A DNA stretch of 64,000 nt from DATDIC01 sp963764525 (lineage in GTDB: Bacteria; Pseudomonadota; Alphaproteobacteria; Acetobacterales; Acetobacteraceae), in the NCBI GenBank assembly GCA_963764525.1, contig CAVXTC010000011.1, forward strand, positions 1-64,000, in the 5' to 3' direction. Numbering within the stretch: the first letter of the stretch is position 1; every line of letters begins with the position of its first letter. Positions 38,438 to 47,882 of this stretch are shown piece by piece. The notes under the pieces are model-generated. The model was not told the origin of the DNA and ran no database searches. It saw only the letters and a program-made list of their open reading frames with translations. The position numbers were made by a program, and so were the translations under genes.

Positions 38438-39040
38438 CTATCCCAGACACGCCGCGCGAAGCTGCACGAAAGCCCGTGCGCGGTGGCTGAGCGCGTGTTT
38501 CTCGTCCGCCTCCATTTCGCCGAACGTGCGCGCTTCGCCTGATGGTGCGAACATCGGATCGTAGCCGAACCCCTTGTCGCCGCGTGGCGGCCACACCGCG
38601 GCGCCGTCCACCCGGCCGATGAACGTCTCGGTATGCCCGTCCGGCCATCCCAGGCACAGCGCTGCGGTGAACCAGGCGCGGCGGTCGGCGGCATCGTCCA
38701 GCATCGCGTTCACCCGCGCCATGGCGGCGGCGAAATCCTTGCCCGATCCAGCCCAACGCGCCGAATGCACGCCCGGCGCGCCGCCCAGGGCAGCCACCGA
38801 GAACCCGGAATCATCGGCCAGCGCCGGCACGCCGCTGGCCTGCGCTGCGGCCAGCGCCTTGATCCGCGCATTTCCGGCGAAATCCGGCGCGTCCTCGACC
38901 GGTTCCGGCAGGCTCAGCGCCGCGGCCGACATCACTTGCATCGCGAACGGCCGCACCAGGTCGATGATCTCAGCGAGCTTGCCGGGATTGTGGCTGGCCA
39001 GCACCAGCCGCGCGCCGCGTTGCAGCTTCCGCGCCATCAC
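38438..39040 (-). CDS. rdgB: Non-canonical purine NTP pyrophosphatase (RdgB/HAM1)
   Basis: House-cleaning enzyme hydrolysing dITP, ITP and XTP to monophosphates. 200 residues with LVLASHNPGKLAEI at the N-terminus, GNARIKALAAAQASGVPALADDSGFSV in the centre and GFGYDPMF with ALSHRARAF at the end, all diagnostic. The ATG overlaps the rph stop by 4 bases (rph-rdgB coupling is widespread in Alphaproteobacteria). Convergent with the DppC-like gene, 16 bases apart. Confidence 0.95.
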   Translation of the reverse strand: MMARKLQRGARLVLASHNPGKLAEIIDLVRPFAMQVMSAAALSLPEPVEDAPDFAGNARIKALAAAQASGVPALADDSGFSVAALGGAPGVHSARWAGSGKDFAAAMARVNAMLDDAADRRAWFTAALCLGWPDGHTETFIGRVDGAAVWPPRGDKGFGYDPMFAPSGEARTFGEMEADEKHALSHRARAFVQLRAACLG

Positions 39041-39756
39041 CCGGCGCCGAGCGCGTCGCGCTGCAGCGCGAACAACTCGCCGATACCGCTGCGCGCCAGC
39101 CCGAGCAGGCTGAGAAGCTCGGCCTCGGAAAACGGCGCCCGCTCCGCCGTGCCCTGGATCTCCACGATCCCGCCGGCGTCGGTCAGCACGAAATTGGCGT
39201 CCGCGCCGGCCGCCAAGTCTTCCTCATAATCGAGGTCCAGCACTGCCTCCCCGCCGAAGATACCGCAGGACACCGCGGCAACCTGGCCGGCCATCGGGTC
39301 GGCCTTCAGCACGTTCATCTTGCGCAAATGCCGGAACGCGAGGGCCAGCGCCACCCAGGCGCCGGTGATCGCCGCGCAGCGCGTGCCGCCGTCGGCGTTC
39401 AGCACATCGCAGTCGAGCGTGACCGTCATTTCCCCCATCGCCGCGCGGTTCACCACCGCGCGCAGGCTCCGGCCGATCAGCCGCTGGATCTCCTGCGTGC
39501 GGCCGGATTGCTTGCCGCGCGCTGCCTCCCGGTCGCCGCGCGTGTGGGTGGCGCGCGGCAGCATGCCGTACTCGGCGGTCACCCAGCCCTGGCCGGAGCC
39601 GCGCATGAATGGCGGCACGCGGCCTTCCGCGCTGGCGGCGCACAGCACCTCCGTGTGACCCATGCGGATCAGGCAGGAGCCCTCGGCGTGGCGGGCGAAG
39701 CCGGTGGTGAGGGTGACGGGGCGCAGCGCATCGGCGGCGCGGCCGGATGGGCGCAT
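39037..39756 (-). CDS. rph: Ribonuclease PH
   Basis: Phosphorolytic 3'-5' exoribonuclease trimming tRNA 3' ends; hexameric. 239 residues, the family length. MRPSGRAADALRPVTL, CAASAEGRVPPFMRGSGQGWVTAEYGMLPRAT, the RNA-binding RGDREAARGKQSGRTQEIQRLIGRSLRA and DCDVLNADGGTRCAAITGAWVAL are signature segments. In many alphaproteobacteria rph stands back-to-back with hrcA; here about 5 kb of other genes lie between them. Confidence 0.96.
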   Translation of the reverse strand: MRPSGRAADALRPVTLTTGFARHAEGSCLIRMGHTEVLCAASAEGRVPPFMRGSGQGWVTAEYGMLPRATHTRGDREAARGKQSGRTQEIQRLIGRSLRAVVNRAAMGEMTVTLDCDVLNADGGTRCAAITGAWVALALAFRHLRKMNVLKADPMAGQVAAVSCGIFGGEAVLDLDYEEDLAAGADANFVLTDAGGIVEIQGTAERAPFSEAELLSLLGLARSGIGELFALQRDALGAG

Positions 39757-39894
39757 GGGGAGCTCCGGGGACAGCGACAGGGCGGAGAAAGCCAGATCGG
39801 GGCGGTGATGTCACCCACCCCGGCCGACGCTTGCCCGCCGAGCTGCTGGATGTCCCTGCATTCGACGCGCGTCGCTCCCTTCGTGCGTGGCCTC

Positions 39895-41293
39895 TTAGCC
39901 GCACATCGGTGGCACATTCGAGAGCAATAGGCCGAGTCCCTCGGCTATCGTCAGATGCGTGATAACCGCGTCGCGCAGCCTCGGATACGGCAGGTCTGCC
40001 AGCATCGCCGTTTGCACCGCAGCCATGACTTCTCCGGCCTCGGAGCCAATCATCGTGAAGCCGACAATGTGGTCGTCGCTGCTCCCGACGAGAACCTTCA
40101 TGAGGCCTTGTGTTTCCCCGGTCGTCGCTGTCCGCAGCACAGCGCTCATCGGCAGCTTCGCGACACGCACCGGAATATCCTGACGCTGGGCCTCGCGTTC
40201 GCTCAGCCCCACATGCGCGAGCGGAGGGTCCGTGAACATGCAGTATGGAACCAGCCGATCGCTCGTGCTGCGTGTTCCTCCGGCCAGATTGTCCCTGATG
40301 ATCCGAAAATCATCGACGGATGCGTGGGTGAACTGTGGGCTACCGGCGCATTCCCCCATCGCCCAGACATTGGACGCACTGGTCTCCAGACGCTCGTTGA
40401 CGCGAATGTAGCCTCGGCCATCCAGCTCAATCCCGGCCTCCTCGATCCCGATCCCGGCGGTGTTTGGAACCCGCCCTGCCGCGACCAGGACGTCGCTGCC
40501 CTCGATCTTTTGCTCGCCGGACGCCGTGCGCACGACAACGCTGACTTCCTCTCCTGATCGGCCCTGCACGCTGAGGGTCCCGGCCTCCATGAGAAACTGA
40601 ATACCTTCCTCACTGAGAAGGCGCTGGATCGCATCCGCAACGTCAGGGTCTTCCCGGCTCATAATTTGAGGGCCGGACTCAATGACCGTGACGCGGCTCC
40701 CGAAGCGACGGTACGCCTGGGCCATTTCGAGGCCGGTATAGCCCCCTCCGAGCACGATCAGATGGGAGGGCAAGGAGTCGAGCTCCAGAGCCTCGATATG
40801 CGTGAGCGGTCGGGCGGCTTCGAGGCCAGGGACGTTCGGAATAGCCGCGTGCGTGCCGATGTTGAGGAAAATCTGGTCGCCCGTCAGCATGCGCCTGCCG
40901 CCGTCATTCAGGCGCACCTCGAGCGTTTTCGGCGCCACAAAGCGCCCGGTCCCCAGGATCAATTCGGCGCCGCTCGTCTGGTAGTTCTGCAAGTGCAGGG
41001 CGATCTCGCGGTCAACCATGTCGCGCTTGCGCTGGCGAACCTTGTGCCATGTCGGTCGCGATGGGCCCGGTCATCGTGCCGAACTGGGCGGCGTGACGCG
41101 TCAGGTGCGCGACCCTCGCGCTCCAAATCTCGTTCTTGCTCGGCATGCAGGCGACGTTGGGACAGGAGCCCCCGATCCACCGCCGTTCCACAACGGCGGT
41201 TCGCCGCCCCAACCGTGCCATATGCCAGGCCAGCAACTTGCCACCTTGTCCACTCCCGAGGATCAGGACTTCAAACTGTTCTGGTTGTGACAT
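39895..41293 (-). pseudogene. Mercuric-reductase/dihydrolipoamide-dehydrogenase-like FAD oxidoreductase, frameshifted
   Basis: Pyridine nucleotide-disulfide oxidoreductase, about 466 residues. FAD site LILGSGQGGKLLAWHMARLG, redox-active disulfide in GGSCPNVACMPSK (Cys-x4-Cys), NAD(P) site IVLGGGYTGLEMAQAYRRFG, second FAD motif ASNVWAMGECAG, dimer interface near the end. The interface lacks the His-Glu pair of lipoamide dehydrogenase at the C-terminus (ends GLGLLLSNVPPMCG), placing it in the Mer-like side family with no known substrate. One frame change near 41040. ATG 41293 has GGAGG just upstream. Confidence 0.82.
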
Positions 41294-41339
41294 GTCACCC
41301 TCCATTATGCGGCTCCCATGCTGGCCGTGGCATTTGTGC

Positions 41340-42117
41340 TCAGACCGACTTCACTTCGCCGCCGTCCATGCGCAGCATCGTGCCGGTCATCCACCGGGCA
41401 CCCGGTGACACCAGGAACGCCATCAACTCGGCGATCTCCTCCGGCTCGCCGTAGCGCGCGATGCCGGCGTCCGTTGGGAACTTCGCGGTCGCTTCTTCGA
41501 CGGACATGTTGTGGATCTCCGCCCAGTGCACGCAGGTACGATCGGCGACGGCCGGTCATTACGGGTCCGGGCAGAACACTATTGACTTGCACGCCATCAG
41601 CGATGCCCCGATCCGAGAAGGCCTTGGCGAGCGCCGCGATGGCGGCATTGATCGTGCCGACGGCCGCATACGCGGCCTTCGGGAACAGTGCCGAGTTGCC
41701 CGACATGAAGACGACGGCGCCCTTGGCTTCCTTGAGTGCCGGCCATGCCGCGATCGCCAGACGGCGTGCGCCATGCAGCTTGAGGTTCATCCCAGCGTCC
41801 CATTGCTCATCGGTCATCTCGAAGATATCGACCTGTGGCACCGCGCCGGCGATGTTCAGCAGCGCGTCGATACGATCGAATTTGGCGAGCGTCCCGCCGA
41901 CGACCTCCTGTGCCGCGGCGACCTCGGAAAGATCGAGATCGATGACGAGAGGTTCAGCGCCGGCCGCCTTCACGGCTGCGGCCACTTCGTTCAGCTTCTC
42001 GCGACCGCGCGCGGCAAGCGTGATCGCGGAAAAGTCCTTTGCCAGACGAATGGCGGTTGCGCGGCCGATCCCCTGGCTGGCACCGGTGACGACCGCGACG
42101 GAATTCGGCTGGTGCAT
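41340..42117 (-). pseudogene. SDR-family protein with altered active site, frameshifted
   Basis: Rossmann short-chain dehydrogenase/reductase relative, ~258 residues. Cofactor motif VVTGASQGIGRATAI, then LLNIAGAVPQVDIFEM. The segment that should hold YxxxK reads AAVGTINAAIAALAKAF, where Val and Asn occupy the Tyr and Lys positions by alignment with the following AxxALxKA helix; SGNSALFP holds the usual Ser region. Near 41545 the frame changes and the end reads IARYGEPEEIAELMAFLVSP and GTMLRMDGGEVKSV. Downstream neighbour is the FAD oxidoreductase; likely one operon with the hydrolases. Confidence 0.75.
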
Positions 42118-42138
42118 GGCGGACTCCCAGATTGCGGG

Positions 42139-42990
42139 TCAGGCGAGGAATTCGCGGATGGCGACTGCGATCTCGACCGCATGCGTCTCCAGGGCGAAGT
42201 GACCGGTGTCGAGGAACCGGACGACCGCTTGCGGAATGTCGCGCTTGAACGCTTCGGCGCCCGGCGGCAGGAAAAACGGATCGTTCTTGCCCCATACCGC
42301 CAGGAGCGGCGGTTTGTGAGCGCGGAAATAGCTCTGAAAAACCGGATACAGCGCGACATTGGTCTTGTAGTCACCGAACAGATCGAGCTGGACCTCGTCG
42401 GCGCCGGGCCGCGCCAGGTAGAAATTGTCGAGCGACTGACCGTCCGGCGAAACACGCGTCTCGTCGGTCACGCCGTGAGTGTATTGCCAGTGTGTCGTCT
42501 CGGGCTTGAGGAAAGCACGAAGCGCCTCGCGATTGGCCGGCGACGGTTCCTGCCAATAGGCGCGGATGGGAGTCCAGCCGTCGCTCAGGCCTTCTTCGTA
42601 GACGTTGCCATTCTGCGAAATGATCGCCGTGATGCGATCCGGATGCCGGACGGCAATCCGAAACCCTGTGGGCGCGCCGTAGTCAAACACGTAGATCGCG
42701 AAACGCCTGAGGCCGACCACCTCCGTGAAGCGGTCGATGGTTTCGGCGATGTGGTCGAATGTATAGGCGAATGCGTTGGGCGGCGGCATGTCCGACTGGC
42801 CGAAACCCGGCAGGTCGGGTGCCACGATGTGGAACCGATCGGCCAGCAGCGGGATGAGATCCCGAAACATGTGGCCGGCGCTGGGAAAGCCGTGAAGCAA
42901 CAGCAGCGCCGGCGCATCGGCAGCCCCGGCCTCACGATAGAAAATCTTCAGGCCGTCAACCTTGGCAGAACGGTATCTGACAGCGGTCAT
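42139..42990 (-). CDS. Alpha/beta hydrolase with Asp nucleophile (epoxide hydrolase/dehalogenase-like)
   Basis: 283 residues. Oxyanion-hole HGFPSAGHMFRDL, core LVAPDLPGFGQSDMP-like segment, and nucleophile elbow YVFDYGAPTGF, where Asp replaces the Ser of esterases, as in epoxide hydrolases and haloalkane dehalogenases. Catalytic His in LDTGHFALE. ATG 42990 (MTAVRYRSA) is chosen over 43035 because GAGGG lies correctly before it. Part of the minus-strand module with the SDR and FAD oxidoreductase. Confidence 0.87.
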   Translation of the reverse strand: MTAVRYRSAKVDGLKIFYREAGAADAPALLLLHGFPSAGHMFRDLIPLLADRFHIVAPDLPGFGQSDMPPPNAFAYTFDHIAETIDRFTEVVGLRRFAIYVFDYGAPTGFRIAVRHPDRITAIISQNGNVYEEGLSDGWTPIRAYWQEPSPANREALRAFLKPETTHWQYTHGVTDETRVSPDGQSLDNFYLARPGADEVQLDLFGDYKTNVALYPVFQSYFRAHKPPLLAVWGKNDPFFLPPGAEAFKRDIPQAVVRFLDTGHFALETHAVEIAVAIREFLA

Positions 42991-43022
42991 GGCATTTTTC
43001 CCTCGCTGATGGAGTGACCATT

Positions 43023-43044
43023 GTAACCTGACCAAGGAGGTTAT
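43023..43044. promoter_or_regulatory. Candidate operator with GTAACC/GGTTAT half-sites
   Basis: Upstream of the epoxide-hydrolase-like gene, GTAACC (43023-43028) faces GGTTAT (43039-43044). The half-site matches the larger palindrome in front of the CGNR regulator, suggesting a shared regulator. Confidence 0.35.
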
Positions 43045-43085
43045 CCTCGGTCAGCGGTTGCTTTCCGTTCGTGCATGACCCGCTG

Positions 43086-43787
43086 TCACTGGCCGGCACA
43101 TTCCCGCACGGCCTCCAAAATGATGTCCGTGACAACGCCGGGCGCCGTGACGATCGGAGTGTGATCGACCGGATGGGCTTGCACCTGCGCTTTCATCCTC
43201 GCCGCCATGAAGCGCTGCGTGGCGGGCACGATCATGCGGTCCTCATTGGCCACCAGAAACCAGCTTGGCCGGTCCTTCCAAAGCGGCCGGCCGACCTTGA
43301 CGCTGATGCAGGACACCGCAATCGGCCGCTGGACGGCGGCGAGCAGCGCTTGCTCTTCAGCGGAAGCATGTTGCGCGAAGGCCGCCGGAAACGCGTCGGC
43401 GGGGAGCCAGATCAGATCCTGGCTGTCAGGAGCCAGTTTGGGCGCCCTGGGATCCGGTTCGGCGCGATAGAACACGTCGGCGACCGTCTCTCCTTCATCC
43501 GGGGCCAACGCGGCGATGTAGATAAGGGCGCTGACTCTTGCGCTGTCCGTGGCACCAATGACCGCACCGGCATAAGCGTGCCCCACCAGGACAATGGGAC
43601 CCTCGACGCGCTCCAGCGTGCGATCGAGCGCCGCCACGTCGTCGGCCAGAGACGTGAGGGGCAGGGGCGCTGCAACGACGTTGATGCCCATGGCCCACAG
43701 CGAGGCGATCACCTTGTTCCAACTGGATCCATCAGCCCACGCACCGTGAACGAGCACCACGCTTACGTTTTCGCCGCGCATTGCCAA
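43086..43787 (-). CDS. Alpha/beta hydrolase lacking the nucleophile Ser
   Basis: 233 residues of the salicylate-esterase/AB_hydrolase-6 type: VVLVHGAWADGSSWNKVI (oxyanion hole), elbow VLVGHAYAGAVIG and a terminal His segment QAHPVDHTPIVTAP. The elbow normally reads GHSYGG; here Ala stands in for Ser, which would abolish ordinary esterase chemistry. Similar GHAYAG versions occur in relatives as far as I recall, so it may be a distinct subfamily rather than damage. Divergent from the CGNR regulator, 171 bases apart. Confidence 0.85.
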   Translation of the reverse strand: MAMRGENVSVVLVHGAWADGSSWNKVIASLWAMGINVVAAPLPLTSLADDVAALDRTLERVEGPIVLVGHAYAGAVIGATDSARVSALIYIAALAPDEGETVADVFYRAEPDPRAPKLAPDSQDLIWLPADAFPAAFAQHASAEEQALLAAVQRPIAVSCISVKVGRPLWKDRPSWFLVANEDRMIVPATQRFMAARMKAQVQAHPVDHTPIVTAPGVVTDIILEAVRECAGQ

Positions 43788-43839
43788 GCCCTTCCGTGGC
43801 CATTCTCTGCTCCGGCTCCGGCCCGCCGGCGGGGGACGA

Positions 43840-43891
43840 CGTAACCGCTCAACGTCATCTGAGAGGTTACGTTAGATGCGGCACGTCTAAC
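43840..43891. promoter_or_regulatory. Two palindromes in the divergent hydrolase/CGNR promoter region
   Basis: Arms CGTAACCGCTCA (43840-43851) and TGAGAGGTTACG (43860-43871) match at 11 of 12 positions around an 8-base spacer. Directly after, GTTAGA (43871-43876) and TCTAAC (43886-43891) form a second perfect dyad. Likely operators for the adjacent CGNR-type regulator. Confidence 0.5.
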
Positions 43892-43958
43892 TTGTCAACT
43901 GCCTTTGCAGGGGTTACTGACGGTTGGCAAACGATATGAAATCAGAGAGGCATCCTGG

Positions 43959-44585
43959 ATGGTCCACACTCGGCCCCCCGCAATGTTCATTGCCGATGCG
44001 CTTGCCTTGGATTTTCTCAATTCTGTCGCCACGCCGGTTGACCTGCCGATCGACTGGATCGACGACGGAGAAGGGTTCTTGGCTTGGCTGGAGCAGGCGT
44101 GCCTCGTGCCACCGTCCGTCCTCGGACGGCTTCGGGCGCAGGCAATGCCGGGGGAATTCGACAGCGTCGCCGCTCAGGCTCGATCGTTGCGCGAGTGGTT
44201 CAGGGCCTTCGTTCACCAGCGCAAGGGGCGGCCTCTTACGGGCGATGACCTTGACGCGCTCGGGCCACTGAACCGGCTGCTCGAACGCGATGAGGGATTC
44301 AGCCAGATCGTGAACGAGAAGCACGGGAGTCATGTCGGTATGAAGTTGCAGGCGATGCGGCGATGGCGCTCACCGGAATCCCTGCTCCTGCCGGTCGGCG
44401 ACGCGCTGGCGAAGTTCGTTTCCGAGGAGGATTTCTCCAATGTGAAAGCGTGCGAAGGCCCCCCCTGCACGCTGATGTTTGCAGATCACACGCGCGGGCG
44501 GGCCCGCAGATGGTGCAGCATGAGTATCTGTGGCAACCGGGCGAAACAGGCCGCGCACCGACATCGACGAAAAACGCAGTCCTGA
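43959..44585 (+). CDS. CGNR zinc-finger transcriptional regulator (ABATE domain)
   Basis: 208 residues: an N-terminal ABATE-like helical domain (ALALDFLNSVATPVDLPIDWI, LREWFRAFVHQRKGRPLTGDDL) and a C-terminal CGNR zinc finger (CEGPPCTLMFADHTRGRARRWCSMSICGNRAK) that binds DNA. Such regulators usually control a neighbouring divergent operon; here the minus-strand hydrolase/SDR/oxidoreductase module. ATG 43959 (MVHTRPP) is one option, ATG 43983 another; the frame is open to 43905. Confidence 0.85.
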   Translation: MVHTRPPAMFIADALALDFLNSVATPVDLPIDWIDDGEGFLAWLEQACLVPPSVLGRLRAQAMPGEFDSVAAQARSLREWFRAFVHQRKGRPLTGDDLDALGPLNRLLERDEGFSQIVNEKHGSHVGMKLQAMRRWRSPESLLLPVGDALAKFVSEEDFSNVKACEGPPCTLMFADHTRGRARRWCSMSICGNRAKQAAHRHRRKTQS

Positions 44586-44762
44586 AAATGCGGGATTGGG
44601 GGCAATGCCCGCTAAGCACCTTGCCTGGCCGGCCTGTGGCCTTGCGGGTCGCGGGTCTGCCTGGGTCGGAATCCGCTATCCGACCCGAGGCCCCCTTCGT
44701 CGCACCAATGAATTGACCGAACCCACCCCACTTCCTACCTTCACGCTCCCGGAAAAGCCCCC

Positions 44763-45852
44763 ATGGACACCCCGATCACCCCGCCGCCGCCCCGCCTGAC
44801 CGGCCGCCCCGTCGCCCTCCCGCCCGGCCTCGACTCCCGCTCGGCCGCCGTGCTGCGCGAGATCGTCGAGCAATACGTCGAAACCGGCGAGCCCGTCGGC
44901 AGCCGCACCCTATCGCGCCGTCTGCCGATGAACGTCTCCCCCGCCACCATCCGCAACGTCATGGCGGACCTGACCGATGCCGGGCTGCTGTTCGCCCCGC
45001 ACACCTCGGCCGGGCGGCTGCCGACCGATCGCGGGCTTGCGTCTGTTCGTCGATGGCCTGCTGCATTTCGGCGAACTGACCGAGGATGAACGCGGCGCGA
45101 TCTCGGCCGCGCTGGCCGCCTCCGGCCGCAGCCTGGAGGACACGCTGGCCGACGCCAGCACGCTGCTATCCGGCCTGTCCGCCGCCGCCGGCGTGGTGCT
45201 GGCACCAAAAAGCGAAGGGCCGCTCAAGCACATCGAGTTCGTTCCGCTCGGCTCCGGCCGCGCGCTGGTGGTGCTGGTGGCCGGTGACGGGCACGTGGAG
45301 AACCGGGTGATCGACACCCCGCCGGGGCTGCCGCCGTCCGCGCTGCAGCAGGCCGGCAACTACCTGAATGCCCGCATCGCCGGCCGCCCGCTGCCGGAGC
45401 TGCGCCGCATCGTTGCGGAGGAAATGAGCGCCAACCGCAGCGAGCTGGATGAGCTGTCGGCGAAGATCGTCGAAGCCGGGCTGGCGACCTGGACCTCGGA
45501 AGGCCGCGGCGGCAGCCTGATCGTGCGCGGCCAGGCTCGGCTGCTGTCGGACGTGACGCAGATCGAGCGGCTGTCCGCCATCCAGGGCCTGTTCGAGCGG
45601 CTGGAGGCGCAGGAGACGATGCTCCGCCTGCTGGAACTGGCCGAGCAATCCGATGGCGTGCGCATCTTCATCGGCGCCGAAAGCGGGTTGTTCGGAACCT
45701 CCGGGATCGCGATGATCGTTTCGCCGGCGCGCAACGATGCGGGGCGCATCCTGGGGGCGATCGGGGTGATTGGTCCGACGCGCATCAACTACGGCCGGAT
45801 CATCCCGGTGGTGGACTATACGGCGCGGGTCATCGGGCGTCTGCTGGGGTAA
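44763..45852 (+). pseudogene. hrcA: Heat-inducible transcription repressor HrcA, frameshifted
   Basis: Represses chaperone genes by binding CIRCE elements. N-terminal winged helix is clear (LREIVEQYVETGEPVGSRTLSRRL, SPATIRNVMADLTDAGLLFAPHTSAGRLPTD); at about 45040 the frame changes and continues FVDGLLHFGELTEDER, ASTLLSGLSAAAGVVLAPK and the C-terminal IGPTRINYGRIIPVVDYTA, full length about 362. An essential-looking regulator broken by one base in a conserved core argues for a sequence error. No CIRCE sequence was found upstream. grpE does not follow, an aldolase does. Confidence 0.9.
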
Positions 45853-45901
45853 CAAACAGGGCGGACCAGCGCAGGGCATTCCGCCGAGGGAGATAACGAT
45901 C

Positions 45902-46799
45902 ATGGCCAATGACAAGATGATGGCGCAAATGTCCGAAAAGCCCGGCTTCATCGCGGCGCTTGACCAGAGCGGCGGATCGACGCCCGGTGCCCTGCGCCTG
46001 TACGGCATTCCGGACAGCGCCTACAGCGGCGATGCGGAAATGTTCCGGCTGATGCATGAAATGCGCGTGCGCATCATCACCTCGCCGGCGTTCACCGGCG
46101 CCAAGGTCATCGCGGCCATCCTGTTCGAGGGCACGATGGACGGACAGGCGCGGGGGAAACCGGTTCCGGATTTCCTGTGGAATGAGCGGGGCGTCGTCCC
46201 GTTCCTGAAGGTCGATAAGGGGCTGGAGGCCGAGAACGACGGGGTCAGCCTGATGAAGCCGATACCGGCGCTCGACGCGCTGCTGGCCCGGGCGGTGAAG
46301 CTCGGCATCTTCGGCACCAAGATGCGCTCGGTCATCAACCTGGCGTCGCCGCCGGGGATCGCCGCGGTCGTGAAGCAGCAGTTCGACGTGGCGGCGAAGA
46401 TCGCCGAGCACGGGCTGATGCCGATCATCGAGCCGGAGGTGTCGATCAAGAGCCCGGACAAGGCCGGCGCCGAAGCCATTCTGCTGACGGAACTGACCAG
46501 AAACCTGGATGCCGTGCCGGAGGGCCGCCGGGTGATGCTGAAGCTGACTTTGCCGGAGGTTCCGGACCTGTACTTGCCGCTGGTGAAGCACAAGCGCGTG
46601 GCCAGGGTTGTCGCGCTGTCCGGGGGTTACACGCGGGCGGAGGCCTGCAAGCGCCTGGCCGCCAATCACCGGCATGATCGCGAGCTTCTCGCGGGCGCTG
46701 ACCGAAGGGCTGAAACAGTCGATGAGCGATGCCGAGTTCGACGCGACGCTGGCGAACTCGATCGACGAGATTTACCGGGCTTCGACCGAGAAGGTGTAA
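45902..46799 (+). pseudogene. Class I fructose-bisphosphate aldolase, frameshifted near the end
   Basis: Schiff-base aldolase of glycolysis/gluconeogenesis, ~298 residues. ALDQSGGSTPGALRLYG near the start, GVVPFLKVDKGL, MRSVIN and MPIIEPEVSI, then RRVMLKLTLPEVPDLY with the catalytic Lys region and VVALSGGYTRAEACKRL. After RLAAN (about 46665) the frame changes and the C-terminal helix SFSRALTEGLKQSMSDAEFDA follows to TAA-type stop at 46799. Good ribosome site (GAGGGAGATAACGATC) before ATG 45902. Follows hrcA by 49 bases. Confidence 0.88.
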
Positions 46800-46833
46800 C
46801 AGGAACGACGGGGACTTCGGTGGTGCCGGGCAG

Positions 46834-46859
46834 GGCGGAATGCGCTGCGCTGTTCCGCC
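46834..46859. repeat. Dispersed hairpin repeat (GGCGGAA..TTCCGCC)
   Basis: GGCGGAATGCGCTGCGCTGT followed by TCCGCC: 7-bp arms around a 12-base loop. A close second copy is at 53365-53390. Lies between convergent genes and may also terminate the aldolase transcript. Confidence 0.6.
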
Positions 46860-46864
46860 TTACG

Positions 46865-47471
46865 TCAATCCGCGTTCGGCAATTCGTCGTGTCCGTTGGA
46901 GGGTTCGGATTTGTATCCGAAATGGGCCCGCCGTTCGGCCATCGTCATGTCTTCCCAGCGGTGATAGACCCAGGGCGTCGTATCCGGCTGCATCGGGGTT
47001 ATCCTGGGGGCGGTTGACGCCGGGAACCGGTGGCGAGACCGGCTTTCTCGCGCGGCCGGTGCGCGTTGCGGGCGGCGACGGTTGCGGGACCGCCGCGTCC
47101 TTCGTCGCTTCGTCCGGCGCCTGGGCCTGCCGCAGGGTGCGCAGCGTGGCTTGCATCGTGCGCGCCATCGCGGTGGCGTTGGCGCGGAGGCGGGTGGCCA
47201 TCGCCGGAGCAAGCTCGGGCTGCGCTGCGCGGCGGAACGCGTCCATGATGGCGTAATGCGCGGCGATCACCTGGGCGGCGAGCAACGCCTGGAACGCGTC
47301 GGCGGGTCGCAGCGCCAGCAACGCGATGCGCGCGGCCTGGCGGCGGGCAGCGGGCGAATTGTGGCTGTCGGCGGGAATGGTTTCGGCAACGGTATCGATC
47401 ACGTGATCGAGGAATGCCCCGTCGAGCGTGTCGGCATCGGTGGTGCTGGGCTGGCGGGCTGAGCTGGGCAT
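46865..47471 (-). pseudogene. Hypothetical protein, frameshifted
   Basis: Frame from ATG 47471 encodes a helical, Ala-rich protein (HVIDTVAETIPADSHNSPAARR, VIAAHYAIMDAFRRAAQPE, RANATAMARTMQATLRTLRQ) with a Pro-rich linker. Near 47025 the frame changes and the end reads PWVYHRWEDMTMAERRAHFGY to the stop at 46865. About 200 residues in all. No family recognised; the well-formed C-terminus suggests a real gene. Confidence 0.6.
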
Positions 47472-47882
47472 CGGGACTGGCGACCTCGGCGGGGTGGGGA
47501 GCGCAGAGGATAGCAGGGCGATAGGAATATTGTCAAGATATTTCAGACGTAAATCCTGGTGAGGCCGGGACCCCGTGGGCGGCGGTGATTCCTTTCACCG
47601 AAAAAATGCAGCTGCCGCTCGATGGCGGCTTCCAACAGACCAAGTGTGATGGTGCCTGATTGCCCAGCGTGTGCGGCTCGTCGGCCGACCGTGCGAGCCC
47701 GGTGCGCATGGCTGGCACGTTTGCATCAAAGCCGCGCTTGATGGCATCGCTGCGGGTTGGTCGGTCATGGATGATCCTGTGCTTCTGAACTCGCAACGGT
47801 GCATAGTCAAATTGGGGTGCATATTTTTGTTATGGAAACTCGGCAGCGCCCTTCAGTTCGGCGTCCCCGAGCACCTGCCCGG
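47472..47882. other. Left edge of accessory island, no firm gene
   Basis: Base composition becomes more A/T-rich here. A minus-strand frame 47533-47796 (MRVQKHRIIHDRPTRSDAIK onward, 87 residues) is open but has no ribosome site or family resemblance and may be a remnant of a mobile gene. Confidence 0.35.

Noticed and set aside
44586..44620. Rho-independent terminator after the CGNR gene (GCGGG..CCCGC)
   Set aside because: Short imperfect stem and no T-run.
47533..47796. 87-residue minus-strand gene at the island edge
   Set aside because: No ribosome site, odd composition, no resemblance to known proteins; listed only as part of the intergenic entry.
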